A stretch of 32,704 nucleotides of DNA from NCBI GenBank assembly GCA_046047235.1, contig JBJOII010000082.1, positions 1-32,704 on the forward strand, in the 5' to 3' direction. The DNA is from JBMTVN01 sp046047235 (GTDB lineage: Bacteria; Verrucomicrobiota; Verrucomicrobiia; Limisphaerales; JAHDYP01). Every line of letters begins with the position of its first letter. The stretch's first letter is position 1. The position numbers and the translations under genes are program-made. Below are positions 17,301 to 23,500 of this stretch, one piece after another. The notes beneath the pieces are model-generated. The model had not been told where the DNA came from, did no database searches, and worked only from the letters and a program-made list of their open reading frames with translations.

Positions 17301-18223
17301 GCCCGCCCACGCATCCTGAACCCGCATGTGTCCAGGTAGAGATCAAGGTGACTTCTGAAGGGGCATTCGCGGACAACGCGTTGGTTCTGAGCCTGACTGA
17401 GAAATCCGAGGAGATCCCCGGTTCCACCTTCTTCATCAGGGGTTCCTCGGGTAGTTTCCTGCCTCAGGATCGGAGCGTCACATTTGCTGAATTGGCCGGG
17501 ATCATTAGCGTTGGCGGAAGCGTGGAACTTTATGGGGAGGATCCATCCGGGCGCCGCTCTCCGACCTTGGAGATTCAGCCCTTCCTGGAACCCATGTTTC
17601 GATCGGGTCGCGCTCCCACTGTGCCGGAATTGAAGATGCTGGAAGTACTGCGGCGCCAGTACCCCCTCGATGGTCGAGGTGATTCGAGTATTGAAGAGGA
17701 GCTGGCCGCTTTCGGGTCCATCATGGCTTACTATCTCCGGCCAATCTGGGAGGACATCTTGAGCATCAGTACGGTTGGTGACTTCGAGATGCGATCGGAG
17801 GAATTCAACGTCTCCTTTTCGAGTGAGGCGACTGCCTGTAATGAGATTGGCAAGCCTTTGGTGCTCTACAATACCGACTATTTCAATCCCGGACGGCAAC
17901 TGGAGGGTGTGGGGCACATTTACCTGCATGAGGACCTCACCAATGCTGGCTCGATCGCGTTATATGGGGGTGTGGCCCAGCCCATTGCGGTTATCCACAC
18001 GGAGACCTTGCATGAGATCGACTATCGCGCCATCTACCAGGTTCGAGGAGACGACCCTCAAGTCGTTACTCTTTCCTCAACCGGGGGTGGAAGCAGCAGG
18101 ATTTCCGAAAACCACTACCTCGACGCACTGATGATGAGGCGCTACCTGCAGGTCTATGCCACGACTCAGCTCTACCGTGATGAGTCCACAAGCCCGGTCA
18201 CGCCAAAGCCCCAATGCCCATGA
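5378..18223 (+). CDS. Giant exported protein with LCAT-type lipase domain, PKD domains and duplicated C-terminal module
   Basis: A 4281-residue protein (from ATG 5378) with a signal peptide MRVEVTRLLLACLAALLFP, probably cleaved near MGA/ER. Order of parts: residues 30-720, beta-sandwich and carboxypeptidase-regulatory-like head in the style of large RHS-family proteins; 742-842, SbsA-type Ig (VVSVIPEDGARRVP...VVFSEPV); 843-1437, mixed domains; 1438-1548, second Ig (SGAVGVQPGTPVVLRFSEPI); 1560-1985, LVIVD/beta-propeller-like; 2188-2658, LCAT-family alpha/beta hydrolase with triad S2359, D2600, H2641; 2671-2838, two PKD domains (TWDFGDG); 3108-3561, unknown Cys-containing helical region; 3695-3984 and 3985-4281, two copies of an unknown module. 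No RHS/YD repeats, autotransporter barrel or anchor motif were seen. It probably acts outside the cell or at the surface on lipid acyl esters; substrate and target are unknown. The frame is continuous for nearly 13 kb. Confidence 0.9.
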   Translation: MRVEVTRLLLACLAALLFPACGMGAERSFEVQGVPVVLDDVSTEVGVQFRSMRLNRAQGVWNAEMVLTNRSDRIVEGPLLVSVEELRGIGGWLGVDGQSGSPARDYLDFSAALEQGRLLPGQVTPGRTISLTPVTGQVPAPVLAVFGRLDPDRVALAWVQTLDESGLPLASVIVEESGPAGTTTRVSDSETGLLTLGDGGGSFLWKFSAEGYLPVWRRDVLDGSGVALLPNPQLTQRSTEVVQVTPLGGQVLVGSGGDLEIPFSAGQVNQTTGFTLTGLDAQSLPALLPSGWSPLQAFWLESDQALSHPLNLRATLWGNVLSGASAVLVRWDESALDWVAMEGFTGVGTNQVELALSQLGAFAVVIADDGRVGPEAGNPLMGVVPGDSALQRSDTSWQRMDLDASSLEAEGQVEPPLRLASLVPSEVTAEASVVIRHPGADLPSGLLLRGEISETYSLRDGTIRSLPTHERFFVGYRRPGGNPRELYASFPLRPQYLFPGEELVEVTVDVAVFVGGDFTGKVIGPKGGQTVFDNLKLLVSAGALPRAEGVRLRKLAGDAYPGWVPEGYDIAAAFELGVGELDSGARILFEAEGMPPDTLFVLGRALMGGNWRGFEPVERLATDSAGRLRSIEPAEGPRLGGIRQAGQYALVTVPQPQGVVAGVARDAAGEPSAGLPVRLNALPWLTISGDGGAFRLVAPEGESELAAFDPASGDFGSTLVTVVTPSAGVQADLAVVASGPRVVSVIPEDGARRVPASTSVQVVFSEPVSRTSFGANGIRLLAEDGAILPGGLSLNLSGTKATFLPAQQLSRGKTYTVEIDPGLADGTGLTLVGSNTFTFEVLPPSTRREGAQLVIYEPGATNIPPAITDAIPAFIPGEDPFAIVVHGQPGVADPEVPVVLTNESTGETQTVLSRVDGSFSSFIAGTEEDFISATFVNLNGTRVYVPVSRQEFDNGFVGLYQQGGILEAQSDGGPVQVILEPGDLQSRTKLAVQPVPLGGVMDFLNGIQPEGGAVVGGAVVSMDDPSQQVSRAELSFAVDLSALNLGPGVGPQDVTWGLAIPHDYGEGTVFEVIDELQYVDGELRTLGLPGAVEAPASALALQVHDVSALGRMEGDIVTEQIRSPMTVGLFFKLFNKLKGVGRPSNGAIDALGKGQKVLSAFGLPGIGETVTHQLLLPIMMSQGTSLSIGGTVKTARRLSDGRRDPDFAGEPVLGATIMLEQPPLDNRPGKLRPGTMYTSSYPPNGSYSFRFPVTLESAQLLVTGTHPRFPFQRPYGGVVAESLADRFNSGNFALLPLFFEEVSVDSLLTGEDPTPPLIRFAHSPDLPSPSSETAPSQAQLVVEALDDREIIGLRLDVQQVLRLGDGLLLEPGDVVVELLSEESTPNRLQQRYSISSPHRASVAFRAYATDASGNERQAAYSILFGGDPVEVQPENPDDQIGPSVVFTWPQSGAVGVQPGTPVVLRFSEPIEASMFLPGNLDWITFARHEVSSIEASPDYRQATIHYRGPSVGVVGFTLNSLLLDRNGQSFDQFPAEEGSQSYSVEFDLAEVITRELSPAPVSGGGVVFKGGYAYALDRLGPRDGEVAVFSVENPDAPVKVASISLPGYPSAMELLPDYSFKLGEGGECLSGDFLAVAGGNSGFEGPPKYLWVIDINDPLRPARLASAVISFSETARIHGMKWKAPLLGLTVLEGDVTSVQVFHLPKFVYGLLSSASVAAGFPSDGDPGLDANGDGDYCDEGDLQPLPSNQANQVFGFETSFGPLDPEERLMDFDIDVDRGLFGIVYRKVGAQAGRIGYRSIFYGGQVVPEEQGHVVLAENGFVKRLMFLSGTPVELSDAGEIGFRDLALITVSEDPSRLVLLDLSDPLNPVFIGYLTLPPGSGIAQSVQKRGDGFLVVVTQNRMLLLDPIRLMYPDSAEGHSAFIGDLGSIGSNMQRFVADTSGLNISSSGGDSRVLFSGPTFQIVTFPEVPEVAQIPLLSEAGKRQLLSVAREFPALSVDPLEFEPLTETVTVATPRPVSPETHHFVYLTMPGGAGAEVPLAAVSLSADGKRLQQGLSGGMPAFLLDSGSYDELVAGGNPDVQSGGEIPWKTELIARRLSDDVRSPLFNSYLAGPLVLTSRGLRLPQYELLEQQLERTYLRAGRYLWVGLAPGAAGQSSFLAGYASRVAGDEVLPGSSRIYPVQARKNPLILIPGVMGSLLEDGDKNAWMAVLDSSKASLSMNPDGSSEKDISPSDALRFIGQGTFAGSVLEYANSLSPDARELLTVYGKLIDYLTNELDYVEYDFRSGNDPKDMESKRGLGPGPDPQLGQDPRPNLFVFPYDWRLDNAESASRLEAYMEVVRHYHPDMDQVDIVAHSMGGLVARRFQMQNPDMVGRFISIGSPWLGAPKALGALKTGDFDDLAVNVLIDKPSLKRIGRNMKAVHQLLPSWGYFSLGADVLREVGWDANENAAFYENYTYTDYLTLLDEHLFAEEDAVAGGVHLKPIQDSNEPFHLSPVNGHNQDNWRSDTTGAEFYHVVGLQSIPATVGKVMLSNRLRPIEDLQSDVVLSTSGAGFTDFENGTGRQERALGTNELVFPQGEGAYRMERRLEFIKVAGDGTVPLLSAARGYGSTADFNAPGAIVLPVVSTTLEDDWKAGHNGMLKNDAVLRLVGDILGGLVPSAVNLQISAGGESLLEGVESRFSASITAAPVEAEGSPVYTWDFGDGAFQSGGSNAVHTFLDNGVYTVTCAVTYTNGYSGLTSRTVTVANQPPMNTRIRNGGVEVPVGYSLILEADFRDPGVFDSHTFEWKVDEGEPISGPFALSVSFDEEGSHSVSVRVIDKDGGEATATTTLTVSADAPVPAPPLADAAEESDPPLANGPPHLYVRVAGHDTDLVSKRIYNDGVDIYAPIQSLPVPELQSRIFRYLGGLFMNDGSEDSEFINVYRLNNSLSNPVTRTEIEVEGRGTPVALEVLYLEGNVPRIFYNAEVPSKEGDRLRFTFNWDEPQAASFSSNSIPITTAHWVLGRQAADRVGPLVQSFVDDATEEFELRTLDNFSAPEQTEVFFALDTDEDATFSDETFYPLTTKQFPRPVAPTRPVIYLARDAVGNLSELRSTEAEISPPEADYDCDQLNKVRAAVRNVIRRGLGQPLVRKMMINRNDAWFFEQGTGACLWKDDCESCRGVYIFGKSDNDYEMFFPVHYNDAPDLGTFLATDPHSAFNMEGDWYFRPPMALDENLQPVADAGGAAFFRYTLPNGRVNQDQEAFFDISVEEIPNPLTPAQVVSRELTSLVQGSAELKKFLPDVSFFPFRAEHFEYGVMSLERPPPFGDDPIGDAGMGRALLLLKWVLEGAYVTFDSGGLNADAPSLEMVFQNLKNQGIPLAEGFEWGVYQDFAALSGHTHLFVQDKPVLGPDGVELLTNLADGFDKHNEKSIKKAGKAAIRAALARLAGDPAYADLVLSVSPMDYKTAGLKSFEDFIASIAKTSAASAAYGTFREDIDDFLKAKLANKEFLADLRAQHGEEEFIRRCQQFLRTVVQPATLSTYNDYLADLSNSGMINELRARNDNMSAVEFGFRPSGSPRFFPGRHTMQGLDPNRNHTVDYDFTLQLQNLSDEAFSGINIAMDPGGERPLQRGSFSVDRKSTSTIKGNASKGQYFYLQRDVADPGTVAGYLAANSPGDREDESLEKNNRIEFEHRILGFNDDLLTSRRYPIIRVRVVQDGADDYKLQFMLVEGYRTVTDALIFIRGMQGEWVVLDNGEVSFSQLLGHIGDGSDLEVYGQTPDLEVSPTVTIQPFLTGLFRSGGVPTDAERNMLQCIDAQFRANQEDLLEFSKLMAFYLRPIWSEVLSLSSVAEFEAVSAEFDAVFADEASACRDIGKLLILDDAEWFNPGRQLGGVGKIYLHEGLRMLDPVPMFSGAAPAIDVIQVELLHEIDFRANYLVREGQPLDVAVMTESGEVETRSENLQIDMVLRDEFPEISPTYGFYRDSRQSPPTHPEPACVQVEIKVTSEGAFADNALVLSLTEKSEEIPGSTFFIRGSSGSFLPQDRSVTFAELAGIISVGGSVELYGEDPSGRRSPTLEIQPFLEPMFRSGRAPTVPELKMLEVLRRQYPLDGRGDSSIEEELAAFGSIMAYYLRPIWEDILSISTVGDFEMRSEEFNVSFSSEATACNEIGKPLVLYNTDYFNPGRQLEGVGHIYLHEDLTNAGSIALYGGVAQPIAVIHTETLHEIDYRAIYQVRGDDPQVVTLSSTGGGSSRISENHYLDALMMRRYLQVYATTQLYRDESTSPVTPKPQCP
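7601..7903 (+). other. SbsA/Big_5-type bacterial Ig domain
   Basis: The stretch VVSVIPEDGARRVPASTSVQ ... VVFSEPVS ... GKTYTVEIDPGLADGTG ... FTFEV shows the usual pattern of this Ig-like domain: the 'P-x-D/N-G-A..V' start, 'F-S-E-P/A' strand and 'Y-T-V..D' strand. A related domain follows at about 9690-10020. Structural spacer role. Confidence 0.65.
10055..11330 (+). other. LVIVD/beta-propeller-like region with a calcium-loop-like insert
   Basis: Repeated blade-like phrases such as YAYALDRLGPRDGEVAVFSV, YLWVIDINDPLRPARLASAV and LVLLDLSDPLNPVFIGYLTL match the 'V-x-D-I/L-S/N-D-P-x-x-P-x-x-x-G/A' signature of LVIVD repeats, which are predicted beta-propeller blades. Between blades, at about 10566-10604, lies DANGDGDYCDEGD, an Asp-rich loop resembling an EF-hand or dockerin-type calcium site. 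It lies just before the lipase domain, so it may position it or bind a partner. Confidence 0.55.
11939..13350 (+). other. LCAT-family lipase/acyltransferase domain
   Basis: Residues 2188-2658 of the giant protein show the landmarks of the lecithin:cholesterol acyltransferase family in order: PLILIPGVMGS (oxyanion region), FPYDWR with the Y-D-W-R motif near residue 2323, VDIVAHSMGGLVARR with the nucleophile elbow and Ser2359 (AGC 12452-12454), ISIGSPWLGAPKAL, GDGTVPLLSA with Asp2600 (13175-13177), and HNGMLKN with His2641 (13298-13300). All three catalytic residues are in the expected order, so an active phospholipase, lipase or acyltransferase is likely. This is a rare setting: LCAT enzymes are usually 400-650 residue proteins, but here the domain is in the middle of a 4281-residue exported scaffold. 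Confidence 0.85.
13390..13895 (+). other. Two PKD domains
   Basis: The first contains VYTWDFGDG, then HTFLDNGVYTVTCAVTYTNG, the classical PKD signature. The second has FEWKVDEGEP and FDEEGSHSVSVRVIDKDGGE. PKD domains are beta-sandwich spacers common in secreted bacterial enzymes, and here they directly follow the lipase domain. Confidence 0.8.
14700..16060 (+). other. Unrecognised helical domain with a Cys cluster
   Basis: Residues about 3108-3561 begin with DYDCDQLNKVRAAVRNVI, followed by GACLWKDDCESC (Cys at 4 places within about 55 residues), then a Trp/Phe/Tyr-rich part (YEMFFPVHYND, FNMEGDWYFRPP). The second half is strongly helical and Lys/Ala-rich (SIKKAGKAAIRAALARLAG, FLKAKLANKEFLADLRAQHG, EEFIRRCQQFLRTVV). 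It differs in style from the beta-rich domains around it and matches no family I know. The Cys residues could form disulfides outside the cell. It is a candidate effector or binding domain, function unknown. Confidence 0.5.
16460..17329 (+). repeat. Unknown duplicated protein module, copy A
   Basis: About 290 residues (3695-3984) closely related to the next about 297 residues. Landmarks shared with copy B: IRG near the start; V-x-I/F-Q-P-F-L..F-R-S-G..P-T; YLRPIW; F-E..S-x-E-F; E-A-x-A-C..I-G-K; F-N-P-G-R-Q-L-x-G-V-G-x-I-Y-L-H-E; and L-H-E-I-D-F/Y-R-A. An ungapped 73-residue block (16829-17047 against 17720-17938) has 43 identical residues. DNA-level divergence is clear, so the duplication is not recent. 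Family not recognised. Confidence 0.75.
17330..18220 (+). repeat. Unknown duplicated protein module, copy B
   Basis: Second copy, residues 3985 to the C-terminus at 4281, offset from copy A by 891 bp in the best block. Both copies finish with a Tyr-Arg-Asp stretch followed by Ser/Pro/Thr and a final P-x-P/Q-x-C motif (PEPAC in A, KPQC in B), so the protein ends at an exact module boundary. The conserved H, E, C and R residues are kept in both copies, which suggests the fold and possibly an active or metal-binding site are under selection. Confidence 0.75.
18220..18223 (+). promoter_or_regulatory. ATGA stop/start overlap
   Basis: The last gene's ATG (18220-18222) overlaps the TGA (18221-18223) of the giant lipase gene. 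No Shine-Dalgarno sequence is visible before it. This suggests translation by re-initiation, coupling the amounts of the two giant proteins. Confidence 0.5.
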
Positions 18224-20520
18224 TCTACCTCGCTCGCAATCTAGCTGTCGCAGTGCGGACCATCATGCTTTTGATGGTTGCTGGGCTGAGTGTCGTGGAC
18301 CTTCACGCTGCGGTTTCACCGGTTGTGACGCTGCATTACAAGGTGGTTGGGTCAGAGTTGACGGCGACACCTGAGGTGTTGTCGGTGCCGAAGGGGATTG
18401 CAGGATCGATTCGGGTGGATTTCGGGTCGGTGGGGATTCCGGCAGAGTTGGCTGCGGGCACCTATCTGGAGGCGATTTTGCGCGGGCCGGGACTGCCGGA
18501 GTCGCGTCGGCTGGTTGGTCCGGCTAATGCCGCATTGATGCTGCCGGTGTTGAATCTTGTTGGTGATTATCAATTGGACAACATCCGGCTGGTGGATGAG
18601 GCGACGGGGTCGACGCGTTTGGAGGCGGTACCTTCGAGCATTCCGGTGACGGTTTTTGATGAGGTATTGGTGTCGCGGGTGACTTCGCGTCCGTTGACGT
18701 TGGACGAAATCCAGGAGAAGGGAATCGTGATTGATGAGGAGAACTTCAGGGCGGTGGAGTTTGAGGTGGGCTTTGTTTTGGACGGGGAGACCATTCCAGT
18801 GAAATTTCCGGTGGTGGCGCCGCAGTTCAAGCAGTCCACGGAGATTATTCCTGCGGCGGAGTTGGAGGAGCGTTTGGCGGAGGCGGCGGCTTTGAACCAG
18901 GAGCTGGCATCGGTGGCCGAATTGCCACCGGAGTTCGAGACAGCGAATTTGAACATTGTGGTTCAGGGCATTAACTGGCAGCGCACGGGCCCGGAGGGTG
19001 AGGAGGACTTGGCGCTACAGATTCCCCCGATTCCTGCGTTGATGGTGATTCCGGGCAACATTGGTTACCTGAACCAGTTTTTCAGCGTGCAGATCTTCAC
19101 TGAGAACGCAGCGCCTGCGGGTTCCGGGCTCAGCGTGCATGACGTGAGGGCGGAGCTGAAGTTGCCATCGGGCCCGGACCGGGTGCGGGCGGTGGACTAC
19201 TCGAACCCGGGGGATGATCCGCTTCGGTTTGCGCGGGTGGGGGATGGGGCGGAGATCCAGCCTGTGCAGCAGATCATGCAGGCGGGAGCTGACGGGGAGT
19301 ACGGCACGGCTGACGATGTGGGGCGGCTTCATCCCGGGGAAGCCGGCCAGGCGGAATTTCTGGTTGAGGGTTTGCAGGAGGGGTTGCACGTCATGGATTT
19401 GGATTTGACTGCGGTCTTGGAGGGGTTGGCTGCGGGTCCGGTGACAGTCAAGGGCAAGGCGGCGGGGTCTGTATTGGTGAGGAATCCTAGATTTTCCATG
19501 GCTTTCTCGCATCCGAGGACAGTACGGGCGGGGGAGCCGTATGAGGCGAGCGTTACCGTTTTGAACACCGGGGTGACGGTGGCAAATCTGGTTCAGGTGA
19601 CCTTGAGAAACAACTCGATTAGCGGGGGGGTGCTGGAGAGTGCGGAGACCGTGCAATTGGGGACCTTACAGCCGGGCGAATCGGCCACGGCGACCTACCG
19701 TGTGCGGGCGCAGAGGACCGGAGCGATTACGTTTTCCAACCTGACGACAGGCGAGGACAGCGTGGTGGGGCGTTTTCGATTACGGATGGGGGTGGACGAG
19801 CGGGGGGTGGCGTTATCGCCTGACACCTTGGCGTTACCGGATTTTGTGGATGAGCTGCCGCCGGAGTTGATGGCTGCGGCGAACCGTGTGCTGGGGCAGG
19901 CATTGAGTATCAGTACTGCGGCGCAGCTTCCGGCGGGAGTGGGGCGGGTGGCGAAGAGGACCTTGGTTCGGCGGGCGTTGGAGTTGGCTGAGGCAGGACA
20001 GCGGTTGCGTTACGGGGATCCGATCGAAAGGGTTTTGCCTGATTTGATGTTGGATTGGCAGGGGGGGCGCAGTGAGGGGGAAGGTTTTGATGAGATTCTT
20101 CGTCTGACGGGGGCCGGGAGAGAGTGGCGTTTGGCTTTGATGACGCTGATGGAGCGGTTGGATGGAATGGATGGTGTTTCACGGATGGCAGGTCGATCTG
20201 CTGACCTTGCCGGTCTGGGACAGAGCTTTTCACTGGCATCGACCACTGCCGGGACGCTGGTATATCGGGTGGGTGAGTTGGAGGCGAATGCATGGGATAG
20301 CATTGTGGGTCGGACTCATGTGTATACGGGAGAGAGTGGGAGCTGGGGTGCGGGGCCGGCTTTGTTCGAGGGGAGCTGGTCATGGGAGTTTCCTTTTGCG
20401 GAGGCGACGGTGGAGCTGGGCCTGTTACTGGTGACGGGGGATGGTCAGGCCCGTCAGCTGCGTCGTCGTCAGACCCTGCGCCTGCGTCGTCGTCAACGCC
20501 GCAATCGTGCAGGACAATAA
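18220..20520 (+). CDS. Giant adhesin-like exported protein, N-terminal part before a +1 frameshift
   Basis: The start is ATG 18220, sharing the ATGA overlap with the upstream stop (18221-18223); ATG 18214 two codons earlier is the alternative. The signal peptide runs MIYLARNLAVAVRTIMLLMV to about LHA/AV. The frame gives 766 residues: beta-rich head; a helical stretch with AAELEERLAEAAALNQELA; a probable calcium loop GEYGTADD; a DUF11/CARDB-like sandwich (ASVTVLNTGVTVANLVQVTL...LQPGESATATYRV); and an Ala/Leu-rich helical part (LVRRALELAEAGQRLRYGDP). The last about 20 residues before TAA 20518-20520 become an Arg-rich run (RRRQTLRLRRRQRR) unlike the rest, and the sensible protein continues in the next frame. 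This is read as the 5' part of the gene that goes on at 20441, not as a separate gene. Confidence 0.7.
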   Translation: MIYLARNLAVAVRTIMLLMVAGLSVVDLHAAVSPVVTLHYKVVGSELTATPEVLSVPKGIAGSIRVDFGSVGIPAELAAGTYLEAILRGPGLPESRRLVGPANAALMLPVLNLVGDYQLDNIRLVDEATGSTRLEAVPSSIPVTVFDEVLVSRVTSRPLTLDEIQEKGIVIDEENFRAVEFEVGFVLDGETIPVKFPVVAPQFKQSTEIIPAAELEERLAEAAALNQELASVAELPPEFETANLNIVVQGINWQRTGPEGEEDLALQIPPIPALMVIPGNIGYLNQFFSVQIFTENAAPAGSGLSVHDVRAELKLPSGPDRVRAVDYSNPGDDPLRFARVGDGAEIQPVQQIMQAGADGEYGTADDVGRLHPGEAGQAEFLVEGLQEGLHVMDLDLTAVLEGLAAGPVTVKGKAAGSVLVRNPRFSMAFSHPRTVRAGEPYEASVTVLNTGVTVANLVQVTLRNNSISGGVLESAETVQLGTLQPGESATATYRVRAQRTGAITFSNLTTGEDSVVGRFRLRMGVDERGVALSPDTLALPDFVDELPPELMAAANRVLGQALSISTAAQLPAGVGRVAKRTLVRRALELAEAGQRLRYGDPIERVLPDLMLDWQGGRSEGEGFDEILRLTGAGREWRLALMTLMERLDGMDGVSRMAGRSADLAGLGQSFSLASTTAGTLVYRVGELEANAWDSIVGRTHVYTGESGSWGAGPALFEGSWSWEFPFAEATVELGLLLVTGDGQARQLRRRQTLRLRRRQRRNRAGQ
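20435..20517 (+). other. First +1 frameshift zone
   Basis: The upstream frame ends at TAA 20518-20520. The downstream frame has its nearest upstream stop at TGA 20432-20434, so the change of frame must fall between them. Skipping one base in the second CGT-CGT-CGT stretch (about 20484-20493) would join the 'LRL-R' of one frame to VVNAAIVQDNNRDGVGEALF of the other, which reads like a continuous beta-strand plus Asp-rich loop. The Arg-rich end of the first frame and the Cys/Val start of the second are typical of wrong-frame reading. Confidence 0.65.
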
Positions 20521-23500
20521 TCGGGATGGGGTGGGTGAGGCGCTATTTGCGGCGACCGAGACTGTGGTTCGCGAGGTTCCTCCGGCTCTCGTCGCGGTTT
20601 CCCAGGATCTGGAGGTGAATGCGGGGCGTCCTCCCCGTTGGTGTGGTGGTCCTCCGTGGGCCAACTATGGCACGGTGCTGGCGGTAGTCTATTCCAAGCC
20701 GATGGATGATGTCGGGGCGGGTAATCCACACAGTTACGGGCTTGATGGCGGAAACCGTGCGGCGTCCGTCAAGATTCAGCCCGGTGGACGGGTGGCTTTG
20801 CTCAACATGCGGCAGGGGGTCAGCGCTATTCGGCCTCGGACCATGACGGTTAGTGGTGTGATGGATCCGCGGGGTAATCCCATTGGAGAGGCATCGATGG
20901 GGGTGTATTCGGTTTATCCCGGCACGGAAATCCCCTTTAAACAGGGTGTAGCGGTGAAGGGTCGGGTGGTTGGGGGGACGGGTGCTGGTGTTGCCGGGGT
21001 TCCCGTGACACTCACGATGTATGATGAACAGCAGACAGCCTTTGAGTGCGTACCTTTTGTAGTCCGATCCAGTCAGGTCCGCACGGACGAGGAAGGGAAT
21101 TTCTCCTTTGATTTTGTCATGGGAGGCATTTCCTATTCGATTTCTGCAACAGACACGAGCGGTTTGGATGATGCGGCCCTTGAGTTGATCATGGAGTCGG
21201 CTTCCGGGGATGCTTTCAGCCGGGAAAAGTTGTTGGAGTTGGCCAATTCACCGGCGGCCAAGGATACCCTGCTGGGTGCATTTGCAGTGGGGGCCATTCC
21301 GCAGGCCATAGCCAAGGCTGAGGGGCTGGACCGGGCATTGCTCCGGGATTTAGTACCGCTGGGATCTGGTCGAGAGGGGCAGGAGGTCCCGGTGGTTTTG
21401 CGCTTTCGCGGCCGTGCCTCCGTGGCTGGAACGGTTCTTGGGCCGGATGGTGTCACCCCGGTGGCTAATGCCGCGGTCAACTTGTATCCAGACCCGGACT
21501 CGAGGGAGATGGGAAGGGGGGTTTTTTCGGATAGCGAAGGCCGGTTTGCGTTCTTTGGGGTTCCGTTGGGTGTGTTTAGTGTGCAGGTCGCCACGGGGGA
21601 TGGACAACAAAGGACGGTTGCGGGTGTGGTGGAGCAACCCGGTGGGCTGGTGGAAGTCCCGGTGGTCATGCCTGGGCTGCCCACTCAAACGACCACCCTG
21701 CAGGGACGAATCCTGGAGTCGGATGGCATCACGCCGCATCCGGGCGGGCGGGTATTCATCGGTCAATACAGTGCATCACAAAACGAGGTGCGGGAGGTCG
21801 TGGCGATCGTGGAGGCGGACAGTGATGGCGCGTGGTTGGCGTCAGGAGTGCCCGCGAATTCCTACAGCGTCGTGGCCGTGTCCCTTGACGGAAAGCGCAA
21901 GGGTGTTCGAGAGAGCATTGATGCTTCGCCGGGGGTGATTGCTTACGTGAACATACCCTTGCAATCGGTTACGCGGGTTTACGGGAAAGTACAGTTTGCG
22001 GATGGTCGACCTGCGGTGAACGCCCTGGTTGGTGGTGGGGAGGTATTGGTGCGCACGGACGGCCTGGGCCGGTTTGAATTGCCTGGGGTCCCTGTTGGGG
22101 AGCGTGTCTTGAGTGCCGGGTTGGAGCGGGATCCGTCGGCGGGACTGGATTTTCCGCGTCTGGGCAGTCAGAGGGCGACCATCATAGCGGGGACGGACAA
22201 CTACGTGCTGATTACCCTGCGGCCTGCGGGACGCATTTATGGTCGGGTATTTGACGCCATCGGCAACCCTGTGCCGGGGGTTAGAGTGGCGATTCCCGAG
22301 GAGGGCGGGTTTTCGTGGACCGAGGCCGATGCTGAAGGCAATTACTTCTTTGAGAACCTGCCTTTGAAATCGGCCTACACCTTAAGTGCACCTGCTCCTG
22401 CGGTGGTTGATACCGACACGGGTGAGTTGATTGACCAGATTAAGACTGGCGGGGAGGAGGAAATATTGGCTGCGATTGGTGAGGCCTTTGCGTTGTTTAC
22501 CGGGGCCAACGATCCGTTCCTGAATGGTGAACAGGTACAGTTCAACCCCCTGACCTGGGGGTTTGTGAAGACGGCGCTGCGTTTTGACGGGGAGAATGTC
22601 CGGGCGGATATCCGGTATCTGCGCCAAGGCTCGGTATCGGGTATTGTGTTGAATCATCAGGGGGTTCCGATCGGGGCACGGGTGCGGTTGACCGGGACGA
22701 AGCCGAGGATCAACGGCGACGTGGGTTTTGGTATTCGTGCTGAGCGCGACAGCGATCCAGCTACGGGCGTGTTTGAATTCCCGGGCCAGCTTTTGGAAGG
22801 GCCGTGGGGAGTGCAGGCGGCCAATCCTTTTTATCCTGTTGTGCTGAGCGAGAGCGGGACAACCACCATACTGGACCCTGATGTGGAAGGCCTGACCCTA
22901 CAGTTTCCTGAGGCGCGTGAGGTGAATGGCAGGATTGCCGGGAGAGTCTTCCTGCCTGACGGGAACCTGGCCGGGGCTGGCGTGCAGGTGCACATTAGCT
23001 TCGGTGGCGACTATGTCATCCAGACCGACGAGAGCGGCTTTTTTGATACCCAGATTGCTTTGCCGGCCTTGGACTCCTACGGACGAAGTATTGGCTACCG
23101 GATGGAGGCGGATGATCCGGTCACGGGACTTCGTGGCATTTCATCCGTGCAGATGTCACCCGGAATCACCAACACAGTGGACATCCACCTCATTGCTCGA
23201 GACGGGGCATTGGAGGTGCGGGTGTTGCGGGCTGGTGGCCAGCCAGCGGCCGGGGCGATGGTATCGTTTGAACAGGGGAGTTATCCGCGGGATCGGGGGA
23301 CGGGGTTTGCTGATGCGAGCGGTGTTATTTTGTTCGAGAACCTTTTTGTTGGAAGTTATGCCGTCAAGGCGGAGGCGGTAGAGGGAGCCACGATCGTTAG
23401 CGGGCGTGCGGCGGCCGGTGTCGGCAGTAGCGGCGCAGCCAGTGTCACCGTCATACTATCGGGGACAGCGTCTATTGAAGGTGTGTTTTTAAAACCGGAC

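Noticed and set aside
16460..18220. Zinc metallopeptidase (HExxH) in the duplicated modules
   Set aside because: The L-H-E-I-D-F/Y motif lacks the second His at +4 in both copies, and the Y-L-H-E motif also lacks it. The family is left as unknown.
5378..18223. Calling the giant lipase protein an RHS/YD-repeat toxin
   Set aside because: The head is similar in style, but no YD repeats or RHS core motif were found, so the name would overstate the evidence.
20458..20495. CRISPR-like or tandem-repeat array
   Set aside because: Only two copies of 14 bp inside a coding region; no spacers or further copies.
20441..20520. ATG 20441 as the start of an independent gene
   Set aside because: The first about 18 residues (VRPVSCVVVRPCACVVV) resemble neither a signal peptide nor the following domain. 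The upstream frame carries the signal peptide and a matching head, so a frameshifted single gene explains both better.
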